Positions 1-6,622 of a stretch of DNA of 7,341 bases are shown piece after piece. Under the pieces are notes generated by a model. That model saw only the letters and a program-made list of their open reading frames with translations. It had not been told where the DNA came from and did not search any database. The stretch's first letter is position 1. Each line of letters opens with the position of its first letter. Both the position numbers and the translations under genes were made by a program. This stretch comes from Chloroflexota bacterium (lineage in GTDB: Bacteria > Chloroflexota > Anaerolineae > Anaerolineales > Villigracilaceae): NCBI GenBank assembly GCA_021796315.1, contig JAJYOH010000296.1, positions 1-7,341 on the forward strand. Reading direction: 5' to 3'.

Positions 1-458
1 TCGGTCATCTGTGTTTGAACGTTTTGTGCGAACGCCTGCGCCCAGGCAGATGCCAACGCCTCGGCTTTTTGCGCGTTGGAGTCATCTGCATAAAAATGCC
101 AGCCGCCGTTTCCCGGCTGGCTCAATTGCAGCTCCTGCGCACGCAATTGTTGAACGGTCACGCCGCCGACTTGCGAGACCACCGCGTTCAAAACCGAATC
201 AGACATCGCAATCTCTTCCAGTTTGCGCGTCTCGCGTTCGAGATAATAAAACTGTTCGTTGGTCGAGTTCTGCGGCCAGGCTTGTTCGAGGTGAAAGTCA
301 ACGTTGACCGTGGCGCGGGCGCGATACGGCGGCGGCGCGATGTAGTAAACTGCCGCGCCGATCAATGCGCCAACGACGGCGCCCAGCAGCCAGAAACGCC
401 ACGCTTTCAATAAACGAATGAGATCGTCGGAGGACGGAGGAGAAAAGATAAATTTCAT
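1..458 (-). CDS. Wzz-like polysaccharide chain-length determinant, N-terminal part (cut by the window edge)
   Basis: Only the first 152 codons are present; the gene continues past the left edge. A cytoplasmic N-terminus (residues 1-18, with SSDDLIRLLKAW) is followed by one membrane helix at about 19-40 (FWLLGAVVGALIGAAVYYI). The extracytoplasmic segment starts APPPYRARATVNVDF and continues with a charged, probably helical stretch (YYLERETRKLEEIA). This is the usual layout of the Wzz/Wzc N-terminal domain, which sets the length of, or helps export, surface polysaccharide chains. Whether a second membrane helix or a tyrosine-kinase domain follows cannot be seen. The ATG is the only reasonable start because an in-frame TAG lies two codons upstream. 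The Shine-Dalgarno is weak. The gene is last of the visible polysaccharide genes, 107 nt after the family-2 glycosyltransferase, so it may have its own promoter or be read through. The domain assignment rests on layout and sequence style, not on a search. Confidence 0.8.
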   Translation of the reverse strand, partial: MKFIFSPPSSDDLIRLLKAWRFWLLGAVVGALIGAAVYYIAPPPYRARATVNVDFHLEQAWPQNSTNEQFYYLERETRKLEEIAMSDSVLNAVVSQVGGVTVQQLRAQELQLSQPGNGGWHFYADDSNAQKAEALASAWAQAFAQNVQTQMT

Positions 459-565
459 GATGGCCTATTCTTCTTGCCGAGAATTCACGTTCACGAATTT
501 TCACGAACATGCGCTTCGTGGAGCGAGAGGGTATCTCCCTCTGCACATTCACCGAATATTTGCAT
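459..565. other. 107-nt spacer between glycosyltransferase and Wzz-like gene
   Basis: This is the longest gap inside the polysaccharide operon. It contains TTCACG three times (484-489, 490-495, 500-505) and a short hairpin with arms AGAGGG (526-531) and CCCTCT (537-542) around a 5-nt loop. The hairpin has no T-tract on either strand, so it does not look like an intrinsic terminator. No convincing -35/-10 pair was seen. The spacer could hold an mRNA processing site or a weak promoter for the Wzz-like gene; this is inference. Confidence 0.35.
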
Positions 566-1354
566 TCAAGCCTTTTCGATATTGAATTGCCTGCGCCGCC
601 GCCAGTTCCAAAACGGCGCGACGATCTTGCGGAGGTAATACTTTGCCACGATCATCGAAAAGAAACTGCCGCCGTCGCGATAATGGACGCGCACCATTTC
701 CGGCCAGCAGCGGTCGTCCGCATAAATGGTTTTGCCAGCCGTGTGCAGCCGGAAGTTGGCCCATGTCTGCGGAACGTATTTTACCTGCGAACGCCGCGCG
801 ATGCGCACCCACAAATCGTAATCCATCGCAAAATAAAACGATGGATCGAGCGGGCCGACGGCGCGCCACAAATCGCCGCGAAAGAACGAAGCCTGCTGGG
901 GAATGTGAACATATCCCTGTTTCAGGCGGCGCAAATCAGTCTGCGCCGAGGCAAATCTGCCGATGACATCACCAGCCTCGTTGATGAAATTTGCGCTGCC
1001 ATAGACAAGTCCCGCTTCGGGATGATCCGATAAAAATTTTACAGCGGACGAAACCGCATTCGATTGATAGGTGTCATCTGAATTCAGCCAGGCAAAGATT
1101 TCTCCTTCGGCGCGGGCGAAGCCTTTGTTGAGCGCGTCGGTCTGACCCTTATCCGGTTCGCTGATCCACCAGGCGAGTCTGCCCGCATACTTTTTTACGA
1201 TCTCCACGCTGCCATCGGTCGAGCCGCCGTCCACGACGATGTATTCGATGCGCGGATAATCCTGGGCAAGCACGGATCGAATCGTGGCTTCCAAAAAGCG
1301 CGCCTGATTGAACGATGGCGTGACAATAGAGACCAGAGGGATCGACGCGTTCAA
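566..1354 (-). CDS. Family 2 glycosyltransferase (GT-A fold)
   Basis: This cytoplasmic enzyme would transfer a sugar from a nucleotide-sugar donor to a growing glycan. With the TTG start at 1354 it has 262 residues. Visible GT2 signatures are the nucleotide-binding strand LVSIVTPSFNQARFLE (7-22), VVDGGSTDGS (40-49), EPDKGQTDALNKG (66-78) and the metal-binding acidic motif WLNSDD (89-94). The acceptor-side region QQASFFRGDLWRAVG is followed by FAMDYDLWVRIARR, typical of this GT2 group. The C-terminus is basic and aromatic (WNWRRRRQF). The frame stays open up to an ATG at 1447, but the extra 31 residues are Arg/Pro-rich, look unlike GT2 and lie fully inside the upstream sulfotransferase gene. 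The TTG at 1354 overlaps that gene's stop as TTGA, suggesting translational coupling. Another TTG two codons upstream (1360) is possible. The sugar specificity cannot be read from the sequence. Confidence 0.9.
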   Translation of the reverse strand: MNASIPLVSIVTPSFNQARFLEATIRSVLAQDYPRIEYIVVDGGSTDGSVEIVKKYAGRLAWWISEPDKGQTDALNKGFARAEGEIFAWLNSDDTYQSNAVSSAVKFLSDHPEAGLVYGSANFINEAGDVIGRFASAQTDLRRLKQGYVHIPQQASFFRGDLWRAVGPLDPSFYFAMDYDLWVRIARRSQVKYVPQTWANFRLHTAGKTIYADDRCWPEMVRVHYRDGGSFFSMIVAKYYLRKIVAPFWNWRRRRQFNIEKA

Positions 1355-2280
1355 GTCCAACTCACTTCGGGATAATAAAGATGCGCGACCTCTTCCGTCA
1401 CGCGGCGGACGCGGGCGATCTCTTCGGGCGAGAGGCGGCGTTTCCAATTCTCGAGGTTGGCGCGGCTGTCGAGTTTGACCGAATGAACCTTCCCGCGCGA
1501 TAGCTCGGCCGGATTCCCGGAATTGCTGGAGTCGAGAATGGTCCGCTCGACGCGCGGGGTAAAGTCCAGACCTAATTCGCCATACAATTTTCGATAGCCC
1601 GCGGCAGGATTGAGCGAAAGGTCCTCGTGGCGTACGACTCGAATAGACGGAATCCGCTCAAGGGTCGAATGAACGACGCGATAGATCATCGTCCACAACA
1701 AAGCAGCCTGCCCGATAATGTCGTCTTTCGCGATGGACTGCATTTCCTTCCGGTAAGGTTCCAAATGATCGCGCATCAGCAAAGGTTGATTCCAAAGATC
1801 GGAAAAATCAAACGGCCAGTTGAGTCGCTTGAGGCTGCTGGCAAATGCCGCCGGATGGCGCACCGTAACAACGATCTCGCAATTCAAGCCGCCAGCAAAC
1901 CAGGGCAGGGAAAAAACCGCGAATGGATCCTTCAACAAAGCGCGCTGATGAAAGATTCGCCCGCGCAGGAAAATATCGAGATCGCGCCCCATGCGCATAA
2001 AGTCTTTGCGCGAGCGAAGCGATTTGACTTCATCCAGCAAATGATACCGAAAATCCAGCAATTGACGAAATGAGCTCAGATAACAATCTTCGTTTTCATT
2101 GCAAAGATACATATACCAATATTGAACCTTCGCGCGCAAAACCCCGGGACGATGCAGAACATTCAGCGGCTCGCTGATATAGGCCGTCTGTGGATTTGCC
2201 GCAAGCATCTTCCCAACCCACGTTGTGCCGGTACGGTGTGCGCCAGTCACAAGAATCGGGCGCAAGTTGAGATCATCCAT
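1351..2280 (-). CDS. PAPS-dependent sulfotransferase family protein
   Basis: The product (309 aa) should transfer a sulfuryl group from 3'-phosphoadenylyl sulfate to a carbohydrate or lipid hydroxyl. The N-terminal P-loop-like 5'-phosphosulfate binding motif is clear: ILVTGAHRTGTTWVGKML (9-26). The acceptor-side segment YISEPLNVLHRPG follows (34-46). The 3'-phosphate binding region is VVTVRHPAAFASSLKRLNW (137-155), with Arg141 and a Ser at 148/149 in the expected roles. RVVRHEDLSLNPAAGYRKLYGELGLDF (214-240) and the late NLENWKRRLSPEE (275-287) also match the family. No signal peptide or membrane helix is seen, so it is probably cytoplasmic. The length is normal for the family. The start is one base after the stop of the upstream membrane-protein gene and its stop overlaps the start of the glycosyltransferase, so all three should be co-translated. 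The context suggests that the substrate is a surface glycan or its lipid-linked precursor; the substrate itself is inferred, not seen. Confidence 0.9.
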   Translation of the reverse strand: MDDLNLRPILVTGAHRTGTTWVGKMLAANPQTAYISEPLNVLHRPGVLRAKVQYWYMYLCNENEDCYLSSFRQLLDFRYHLLDEVKSLRSRKDFMRMGRDLDIFLRGRIFHQRALLKDPFAVFSLPWFAGGLNCEIVVTVRHPAAFASSLKRLNWPFDFSDLWNQPLLMRDHLEPYRKEMQSIAKDDIIGQAALLWTMIYRVVHSTLERIPSIRVVRHEDLSLNPAAGYRKLYGELGLDFTPRVERTILDSSNSGNPAELSRGKVHSVKLDSRANLENWKRRLSPEEIARVRRVTEEVAHLYYPEVSWT

Positions 2281-2281
2281 C

Positions 2282-3742
2282 TTACGGATTTCCCATCTGC
2301 GGCGCGCTGATGGAGTTTACCCCGTAGAATTGAGCGGCACAGCGATTGATCCAGTAGCTTGCGCTTGTATCGAGTTCCTTCACGCGTTCAATGCCAGGGA
2401 GTTGAGGAATGACGATATCCTTTTTGCCCTGCGCTTTATCGGCGAAAATCTGCAACTGCCGGCTATCCCATTTGGATGCCCATTGACTGTAATACGGCAG
2501 CGACTCTTTTAACACATTGCCTGTTGCGCGCAATGGATAATAGGCAGAAGTAAAAGCCAGCAATCCCAGAGCCAGGCAGCCTGCTGCAAACCGCCAGCGT
2601 ACTTTGATTTGTGCCGCAGCCACGCCTAGGCAGGCTCCTTCCACCATCAAGGAAGAAATCAACATCAACTGACCGCAGAAACGGGCGCGTTCTTCAGGGA
2701 ATGACTGTCCATAGACACTGGGCGCGAAGCTCGCCGCAATCAAAATGTACATTAAAACAGGAGTTGCCAGCATAATCGTCAATAGTTTCTGCCTGCCGTT
2801 CGATAAGAGCAGAGGATGGTCCTGAAATAAATAATAAAACAAAAGGAAAGGCATGACAACGGAAAGCAGAGAAGGAACGGGCAGGGTAACAAAGGAATTC
2901 CCGATGAACTGTACAACGTACAGCAAGGTGCGAGATACGAGAGTCACAAATCCCGGAGTCGGACGACCAAGACGAAGCGAGTTCCCCGGCGCGAGCGCCA
3001 TCACTGATAATGCCAACAAGCCGCCGACTAGAATCCAGGCAACGACCGAAATCGCCGCCTGCCGTCGCGAACCTTTTTCAAAAAATACAATTGCAGCCAG
3101 CGTCAGAGCAGAAAAGACGATCAACATGGCATCCGGCGGTTCTGAAAAACCACCGCCAATAAAGGCCAGCATCATTAGTAACGGCCCCATCCAAACTGGC
3201 AGCCGCCGCCCATCCAACTTTCGGAGTTGCAGCAAGACAAAAGCGCTGAGAGCCGCCAGATAAACGAGCGGGGCGAAATGCGTTGCCATGGCCGAACGCC
3301 AATAGATCGTCTGAAAGCGATTCGGCGCCTCCAGAATGGAAAAGAACGATAATGCAGCGCCGAGAAACGCATCAACGACAAAAGACCATTGCAGGTTTGT
3401 GAAAAGTTTGATCTCGCGAACAAGCCAGATCAGCGCAACAGCCCATAAGATGATCATAACCACGGGCACGATCTGAATTTGGCGCGGGAAGATAAATTCG
3501 GTCAATGTATCGAACAGGATGTTGGAGTAACGGTCTGAGACAGTTTGATACCGGACGATCAACGCATGGATAATGGAGCTGCCATTTGCCAGCATAGTCT
3601 CACAATAATCATCAGCCAGGTAACGAGTAAAGGTCCCAAGGTAAGCAAAGCTGACCAATGCAGCAGCCAGTGCGGTGATTCCCATACCTGATACAGCATT
3701 CAAGAGAATGGATTTTGCCCTGCCGGTTTTCGGTTTAATCAT
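2282..3742 (-). CDS. Polytopic membrane protein resembling DUF6056 (possible GT-C-like transferase)
   Basis: The protein has 486 aa with about ten or eleven hydrophobic segments, for example near 17-38, 90-108, 121-136, 154-172, 183-198, 205-221, 230-250, 267-283, 290-305, 319-338 and 383-400. It ends in a soluble tail of about 85 residues. Right after the first helix comes LADDYC (42-47), then SDRYSN (69-74), a mid-protein APGN (251-254) and an FPEERARF stretch (348-355). These short motifs resemble those I recall from DUF6056 proteins, which accompany glycan loci. A conserved acidic pair in the first outer loop is also the catalytic layout of GT-C enzymes using polyprenyl-phosphate sugars, so a transferase role is possible but unproven. 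It could instead be a structural membrane protein. The ATG at 3742 follows the upstream stop by 15 nt with only a weak ribosome site, and the stop is one base before the sulfotransferase start, which places it firmly in the operon. Confidence 0.8.
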   Translation of the reverse strand: MIKPKTGRAKSILLNAVSGMGITALAAALVSFAYLGTFTRYLADDYCETMLANGSSIIHALIVRYQTVSDRYSNILFDTLTEFIFPRQIQIVPVVMIILWAVALIWLVREIKLFTNLQWSFVVDAFLGAALSFFSILEAPNRFQTIYWRSAMATHFAPLVYLAALSAFVLLQLRKLDGRRLPVWMGPLLMMLAFIGGGFSEPPDAMLIVFSALTLAAIVFFEKGSRRQAAISVVAWILVGGLLALSVMALAPGNSLRLGRPTPGFVTLVSRTLLYVVQFIGNSFVTLPVPSLLSVVMPFLLFYYLFQDHPLLLSNGRQKLLTIMLATPVLMYILIAASFAPSVYGQSFPEERARFCGQLMLISSLMVEGACLGVAAAQIKVRWRFAAGCLALGLLAFTSAYYPLRATGNVLKESLPYYSQWASKWDSRQLQIFADKAQGKKDIVIPQLPGIERVKELDTSASYWINRCAAQFYGVNSISAPQMGNP

Positions 3743-3757
3743 TCTGATCTATTTTTC

Positions 3758-5317
3758 TCAATGAGTTACCGGTCTGGTCAGATCGTAGATGACGAAGCCG
3801 TCCCCTTGTTGATACACCGAAAACCCGGCGAGTTGCTGTTGGAGTTGAGGCTGGCGTTCCAGTTCGGCAAAGTCGGTTACGAGAAAGTAATGTTTGCCCT
3901 GGGTCAGGTTGCGGAACGTCTGGCTGAATTTGAAGGATGCGCCGCGCACATCGTGATAATCAATGTCGCCGGAGTTCGGCCAGATGATCGCGTTCTGCCA
4001 GCCCCAATAGGCCAGCCTGCCGCCGTAATCCTGCGTCAACGCGACAACACCCGAACCGTGATCGAAGATCGCACCGATCTCCGCCCACATCGCGGCCTGC
4101 GGACGGTAATCCACAGCCTTCAATTGGCTGCGAACATCCCAAACCGTTGCCAGCACACCATATAACAGGACAAACGATGCGGCAACGCGCGTCCAGCGCG
4201 CGGCTGTCATTTCAGCGAGGCGCGACATCAGCCAGTCCGCGACAGGCGCGAGCGAAAGGGCGACTAATGGAATGAAAGGCTCCTGGTAATAGTCATGCGT
4301 GGCGATGTGATAATCGAAATACAGACCAAACAAAATGTATGCGGCCCACAACCCGATCAAGAGACTCCGCACGCTTCTTTCGCGGACGAGAAAGAGGCCC
4401 AGCAATCCGAGCATGATCGCCGCCCCGCCCGCGGCCATGTTCGCTTTGACCGCCCAATCAACATAATTGATTGGACTCAATAACAGGCTTGGGATAAACC
4501 GTCCGCTGAATTGCCTGCCGAGGAAACCGTTCAGGACAATCCCATAGAAAAGATAGGCCGCGCCCGGCAAGGCTCCCAGCACAACAATCAGCCAGAGTTG
4601 TATGTTGCGGATCAAGTCGCGCGGCTTGTAACGTCCCAATAATTCGCCAAGCGCCGCACCAGCCACAAAAAAGACGGCATAGAACTTTATGAAGATGGCG
4701 AACCCGCCCAAAAGTCCCGCGAGGATCGCGAAGAGCCAGCCCCTCACCCCAACCCCTCTCCCAGTGGGAGAGGGGACAGAGGTGAGGGAAATCCAAAAAT
4801 GGAATGCCCACCAAAAAGCGATGATCAACATCACCATGAATGGATCGGGCTGGAAGGCGCGGCTGGCAATGATCGCATAAGGAAAGAAAAGATAATAAGC
4901 GGTTGCGATCACTGCACCATCCGCGGAGATCAAATCCCGTATCAGGAGAAAAAGAAAAATCCCGCCGATGATCCAGAACAGCGATGAGTAAATCCGCGCC
5001 ACCCAAAGATGTTCGCCCGTGAATTGATAGGTGAATGCCGCCAGATGCTCGACCGCTTCCGGCTCGACCTCGGCACGCGTCCGCCATTGCTGCAAAGCCA
5101 TTTGCCGCTGCCAGTCGGGAACACCGGGCGCAGTCTGATAATACATCCCGCGCGCCTTGAGCGCGCTGAGCAATTGCCGTGTGGGATGAAAATCAAGCGG
5201 CAGGTTCGTCAGATCGTAAAGGCGGATCGCAAGCCCAAGACCAAACAAAATGACCAATGTGGTAACGAGAAACCAGCGCGGCGCGAAAAAAGAACGTGTA
5301 TTTCCTGTGTCATTCAT
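3758..5317 (-). CDS. GT-C type membrane glycosyltransferase (PMT/ArnT-like), with an in-frame repeat insertion
   Basis: From the ATG at 5317 the protein has 519 aa; a TTG three codons upstream (5326) is also in frame but less likely. After helix 1 (15-32) comes an outer loop with LPLDFHPTRQ (39-48), where Asp42 is in the place of the catalytic acid of GT-C enzymes that use polyprenyl-phosphate sugars. Further marks are SRAFQPDPFM (152-161), multiple helices, and HDYYQEPFIPL (341-351), typical of the PMT/GT39-GT83 group. A soluble C-terminal part (about 395-519) is probably outside the membrane. Residues 177-193 (SLTSVPSPTGRGVGVRG) are encoded by a palindromic DNA repeat and sit in a loop between helices, predicted cytoplasmic from the arginines. 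The gene appears to open the polysaccharide operon. It probably adds a sugar to a lipid-linked glycan on the outer face of the membrane, though the donor and acceptor are unknown. Confidence 0.88.
   Translation of the reverse strand: MNDTGNTRSFFAPRWFLVTTLVILFGLGLAIRLYDLTNLPLDFHPTRQLLSALKARGMYYQTAPGVPDWQRQMALQQWRTRAEVEPEAVEHLAAFTYQFTGEHLWVARIYSSLFWIIGGIFLFLLIRDLISADGAVIATAYYLFFPYAIIASRAFQPDPFMVMLIIAFWWAFHFWISLTSVPSPTGRGVGVRGWLFAILAGLLGGFAIFIKFYAVFFVAGAALGELLGRYKPRDLIRNIQLWLIVVLGALPGAAYLFYGIVLNGFLGRQFSGRFIPSLLLSPINYVDWAVKANMAAGGAAIMLGLLGLFLVRERSVRSLLIGLWAAYILFGLYFDYHIATHDYYQEPFIPLVALSLAPVADWLMSRLAEMTAARWTRVAASFVLLYGVLATVWDVRSQLKAVDYRPQAAMWAEIGAIFDHGSGVVALTQDYGGRLAYWGWQNAIIWPNSGDIDYHDVRGASFKFSQTFRNLTQGKHYFLVTDFAELERQPQLQQQLAGFSVYQQGDGFVIYDLTRPVTH
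4741..4788. repeat. 48-bp palindromic dispersed repeat captured inside a coding sequence
   Basis: This is a two-tier inverted repeat. The outer arms CCCTCACC (4741-4748) and GGTGAGGG (4781-4788) are perfect complements. The inner arms CCCCTCTCCC (4753-4762) and GGGAGAGGGG (4766-4775) are a perfect 10-bp stem around an AGT loop. The unpaired internal parts are 4749-4752 and 4776-4780. Sequences of the type CCTCACCCC..CCCTCTCCC..GGGAGAGGG are, from memory, a widespread dispersed repeat in many bacterial genomes, normally between genes. Here its length (48 bp, a multiple of 3) keeps the glycosyltransferase frame open. Confidence 0.85.
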
Positions 5318-5526
5318 CGGGGGCAAATTCTAACACCAGTTGCTTGGCACCTTATCTATGAAATTCCGGTTCTCCGGGAATCGCCATGTTGAAACTGTTT
5401 TTGTACGCGGATTTCATGGAAAAGAAACAAGAGATCCATGCTGACCCGTGTCGTCCGCGGAACCTGTGCACTGAATCACACGAACTCCCAACGGATCGAA
5501 ATTCCTGTGCAAAAGCGGGAAAATCA
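5318..5526. other. Gene-free leader region upstream of the polysaccharide operon
   Basis: No coding sequence is supported here. This part should hold the promoter and leader of the operon starting at 5317, but I found no convincing -35/-10 pair, and no strong Shine-Dalgarno precedes 5317. There is an imperfect inverted repeat, ATGAAATTCCG (5358-5368) against CGGATTTCAT (5408-5417), with one bulged base. Between them CCGG occurs twice, separated by TTCT. These may form a leader structure or an operator; nothing more can be said from sequence alone. Confidence 0.4.
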
Positions 5527-5710
5527 AGCCTATTGATGTTTACAAAAGTCAGTTAAGGGATGTCACTCTGAGGGAGCGCACTTCCCTGCACTTGCACGCA
5601 GGGCAAGTGTGCGACCGAAGAGTCTCGTATTTCGGACTCGAGACCCTTCACTACGTTCAGGGCTTCGGCTCAGGATGACATCAACCAATTTATAGGAATG
5701 TCAATAAGCT
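5527..5710. repeat. Degenerate inverted-repeat element (MITE/REP-like), core 5559-5682
   Basis: The left arm GATGTCACTCTGAG (5559-5572) pairs with CTCAGGATGACATC (5669-5682) with two mismatches. The inner arm GAAGAGTCTCG (5617-5627) pairs with CGAGACCCTTC (5639-5649) with one mismatch, around an 11-nt loop. Further out, AGCCTATTGA (5527-5536) pairs with TCAATAAGCT (5701-5710) with one mismatch, so the element may extend that far. The GTCA-TCTGAG .. GAAGA-TCTCG style is, from memory, that of a dispersed intergenic repeat found in Chloroflexota and other phyla. No transposase or open frame is inside. It lies between the terminator of the right operon and the start of the left one. Confidence 0.7.
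5577..5613. repeat. Secondary hairpin nested in the inverted-repeat element
   Basis: CGCAC (5577-5581) pairs with GTGCG (5609-5613), and CCCTGC (5584-5589) pairs with GCAGGG (5598-5603), around an 8-nt loop and with an asymmetric internal loop. It sits only in the left half of the larger element, which has no matching counterpart in its right half. This suggests that it was inserted into, or expanded within, the larger repeat. Confidence 0.6.
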
Positions 5711-5734
5711 GGACTTCGTAAGCGTGACCCACTT

Positions 5735-5767
5735 ATAAAAAACAAGCTCCCAAACAAAGTTGGGAGC
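5735..5767 (-). terminator. Rho-independent terminator of the ferric-reductase-like operon
   Basis: Read on the minus strand, a perfect 8-bp stem GCTCCCAA (5767-5760) / TTGGGAGC (5753-5746) with a 6-nt loop is followed at once by TTGTTTTTTA. It lies about 33 nt after the stop codon of the ferric-reductase-like gene, on the correct strand. It should separate this operon from the polysaccharide operon that follows. Confidence 0.88.
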
Positions 5768-5800
5768 CTGCGGAGAAGGGGGAAACTGCCGCGGAGTTTT

Positions 5801-6589
5801 TTATCTTTGATTGAATTTCATGCGCTGGGCCTGCCGCCGGGCCAGCGCGGCGCGTTCGACTGCCGCGGCCTGCTCGCGTTTCGAAATCATTCCCATCACG
5901 ATCCAGTAACCGGTAAAGAAGAGGACGACGAGAAAAGTCCCGACATAGATGATGCGGGTCACGGGCAAAGCCGAATCGGTCCCGGCGAAGAGTCCGTGCA
6001 GGGTCGCGCCCAAATATCCGGCGATGCTCAACATGTGGATGCTTCTGAATGCCTTCGAGCCGAGGATCCTCCGCATGTAAAACGTCACCGTGACGAGCAG
6101 GAAGATATAAGCGCCGATAATGCCGAGTCCAACCCAGAACGGACGGTAGCTGTCCGTAAACGGAATGAGGATTTGCCAGATCGAGAACGGCAGGAACTGG
6201 TCGAACATCAGGACGGTAATGTGCAGAGCCACAAAGCCCAATCCCAGCAGCGAGAGAAATTCATGAAAGTCGTACGATTGCGCGCCTTCGACTGTCGGAT
6301 GAAAAAATTTGGTCGAGATGGCCATGCCCCACACCATCGAAAGCCACAGGATGAAATAAGATGTCAACCCGGACGCGCGGGTGATATACCACCAGGCTTG
6401 GACGCTGTCCATGGCGAACAGCGATTGGACGTCTTGGGCAATGGATGCGCCCGTCGCTGTCTGTGTGAACCAAATCACTCCCAACATGGCAATGAATATG
6501 AATCCCACGAGCATCACAGCGGCAGCCATCCTGATGGCTTGTAACCCGGGATTGCCCGATTTGTTCGCGACGGGTGTGCCTGAATTCAT
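5801..6589 (-). CDS. Ferric-reductase-like transmembrane domain protein (heme-binding, no flavin domain)
   Basis: This integral membrane protein of 262 aa probably binds two b-type hemes and moves electrons across the membrane. Counting from the ATG at 6589, a first helix lies at about 18-42. The TRASGLTSYFILWLSMVWG segment (70-88) is characteristic of the ferric reductase-like domain (FRE/NOX/MsrQ group). Histidines occur in two pairs on separate helices: His109 and His123 (DFHEFLSLLGLGFVALHI), and His185 and His198 (SIHMLSIAGYLGATLHG). The 13-14 residue spacing is as expected for two stacked hemes. Later helices cover about 155-171 and 212-234. The C-terminus is a charged Arg/Ala-rich tail. 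No FAD or NAD(P)H binding domain is present, so a partner must supply electrons. An ATG six bases upstream (6595) is in frame, but the AAAGGA at 6596-6601 is spaced correctly only for 6589. It is the last gene of its operon, followed by a terminator. Confidence 0.9.
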   Translation of the reverse strand: MNSGTPVANKSGNPGLQAIRMAAAVMLVGFIFIAMLGVIWFTQTATGASIAQDVQSLFAMDSVQAWWYITRASGLTSYFILWLSMVWGMAISTKFFHPTVEGAQSYDFHEFLSLLGLGFVALHITVLMFDQFLPFSIWQILIPFTDSYRPFWVGLGIIGAYIFLLVTVTFYMRRILGSKAFRSIHMLSIAGYLGATLHGLFAGTDSALPVTRIIYVGTFLVVLFFTGYWIVMGMISKREQAAAVERAALARRQAQRMKFNQR

Positions 6590-6595
6590 CAGCAT

Positions 6596-6601
6596 TCCTT
6601 T
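6596..6601 (-). promoter_or_regulatory. Ribosome binding site deciding the start of the ferric-reductase-like gene
   Basis: AAAGGA on the minus strand is 6 nt from the ATG at 6589 but directly abuts the in-frame ATG at 6595. The correct spacing favours 6589 as the start, removing two residues from the longest reading. Confidence 0.7.
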
Positions 6602-6622
6602 CAGTCTTTTATTCCAATTGAT

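Noticed and set aside
526..542. Hairpin AGAGGG/CCCTCT as a terminator between the glycosyltransferase and Wzz-like genes
   Set aside because: It has only 6 bp and no T-tract on either strand.
298..552. Minus-strand open frame of 84 aa overlapping the Wzz-like gene
   Set aside because: It is Arg-rich with no recognisable motif, and it overlaps the well-supported Wzz-like reading in another frame over most of its length.
509..1033. Plus-strand open frame of 174 aa opposite the family-2 glycosyltransferase
   Set aside because: No motif is seen, and the minus-strand frame has all GT2 signatures.
1355..1447. N-terminal extension of the glycosyltransferase to the ATG at 1447
   Set aside because: The 31 extra residues are Arg/Pro-rich, unlike GT2 N-termini, and the DNA is already used by the C-terminus of the sulfotransferase.
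4689..4880. Short plus-strand frame containing PLTPTPLPVGEG
   Set aside because: This is a translation of the palindromic repeat on the wrong strand, a common false protein, and lies inside the GT-C gene.
5318..5326. TTG at 5326 as start of the GT-C gene
   Set aside because: An ATG three codons downstream is available and neither start has a strong ribosome site; the ATG is the simpler choice.
5807..6544. Long plus-strand open frame (245 aa) opposite the ferric-reductase-like gene
   Set aside because: The translation is rich in His, Arg, Asp and Glu with no domain, the typical antisense shadow of a membrane-protein gene; the minus strand has clear heme-domain motifs.
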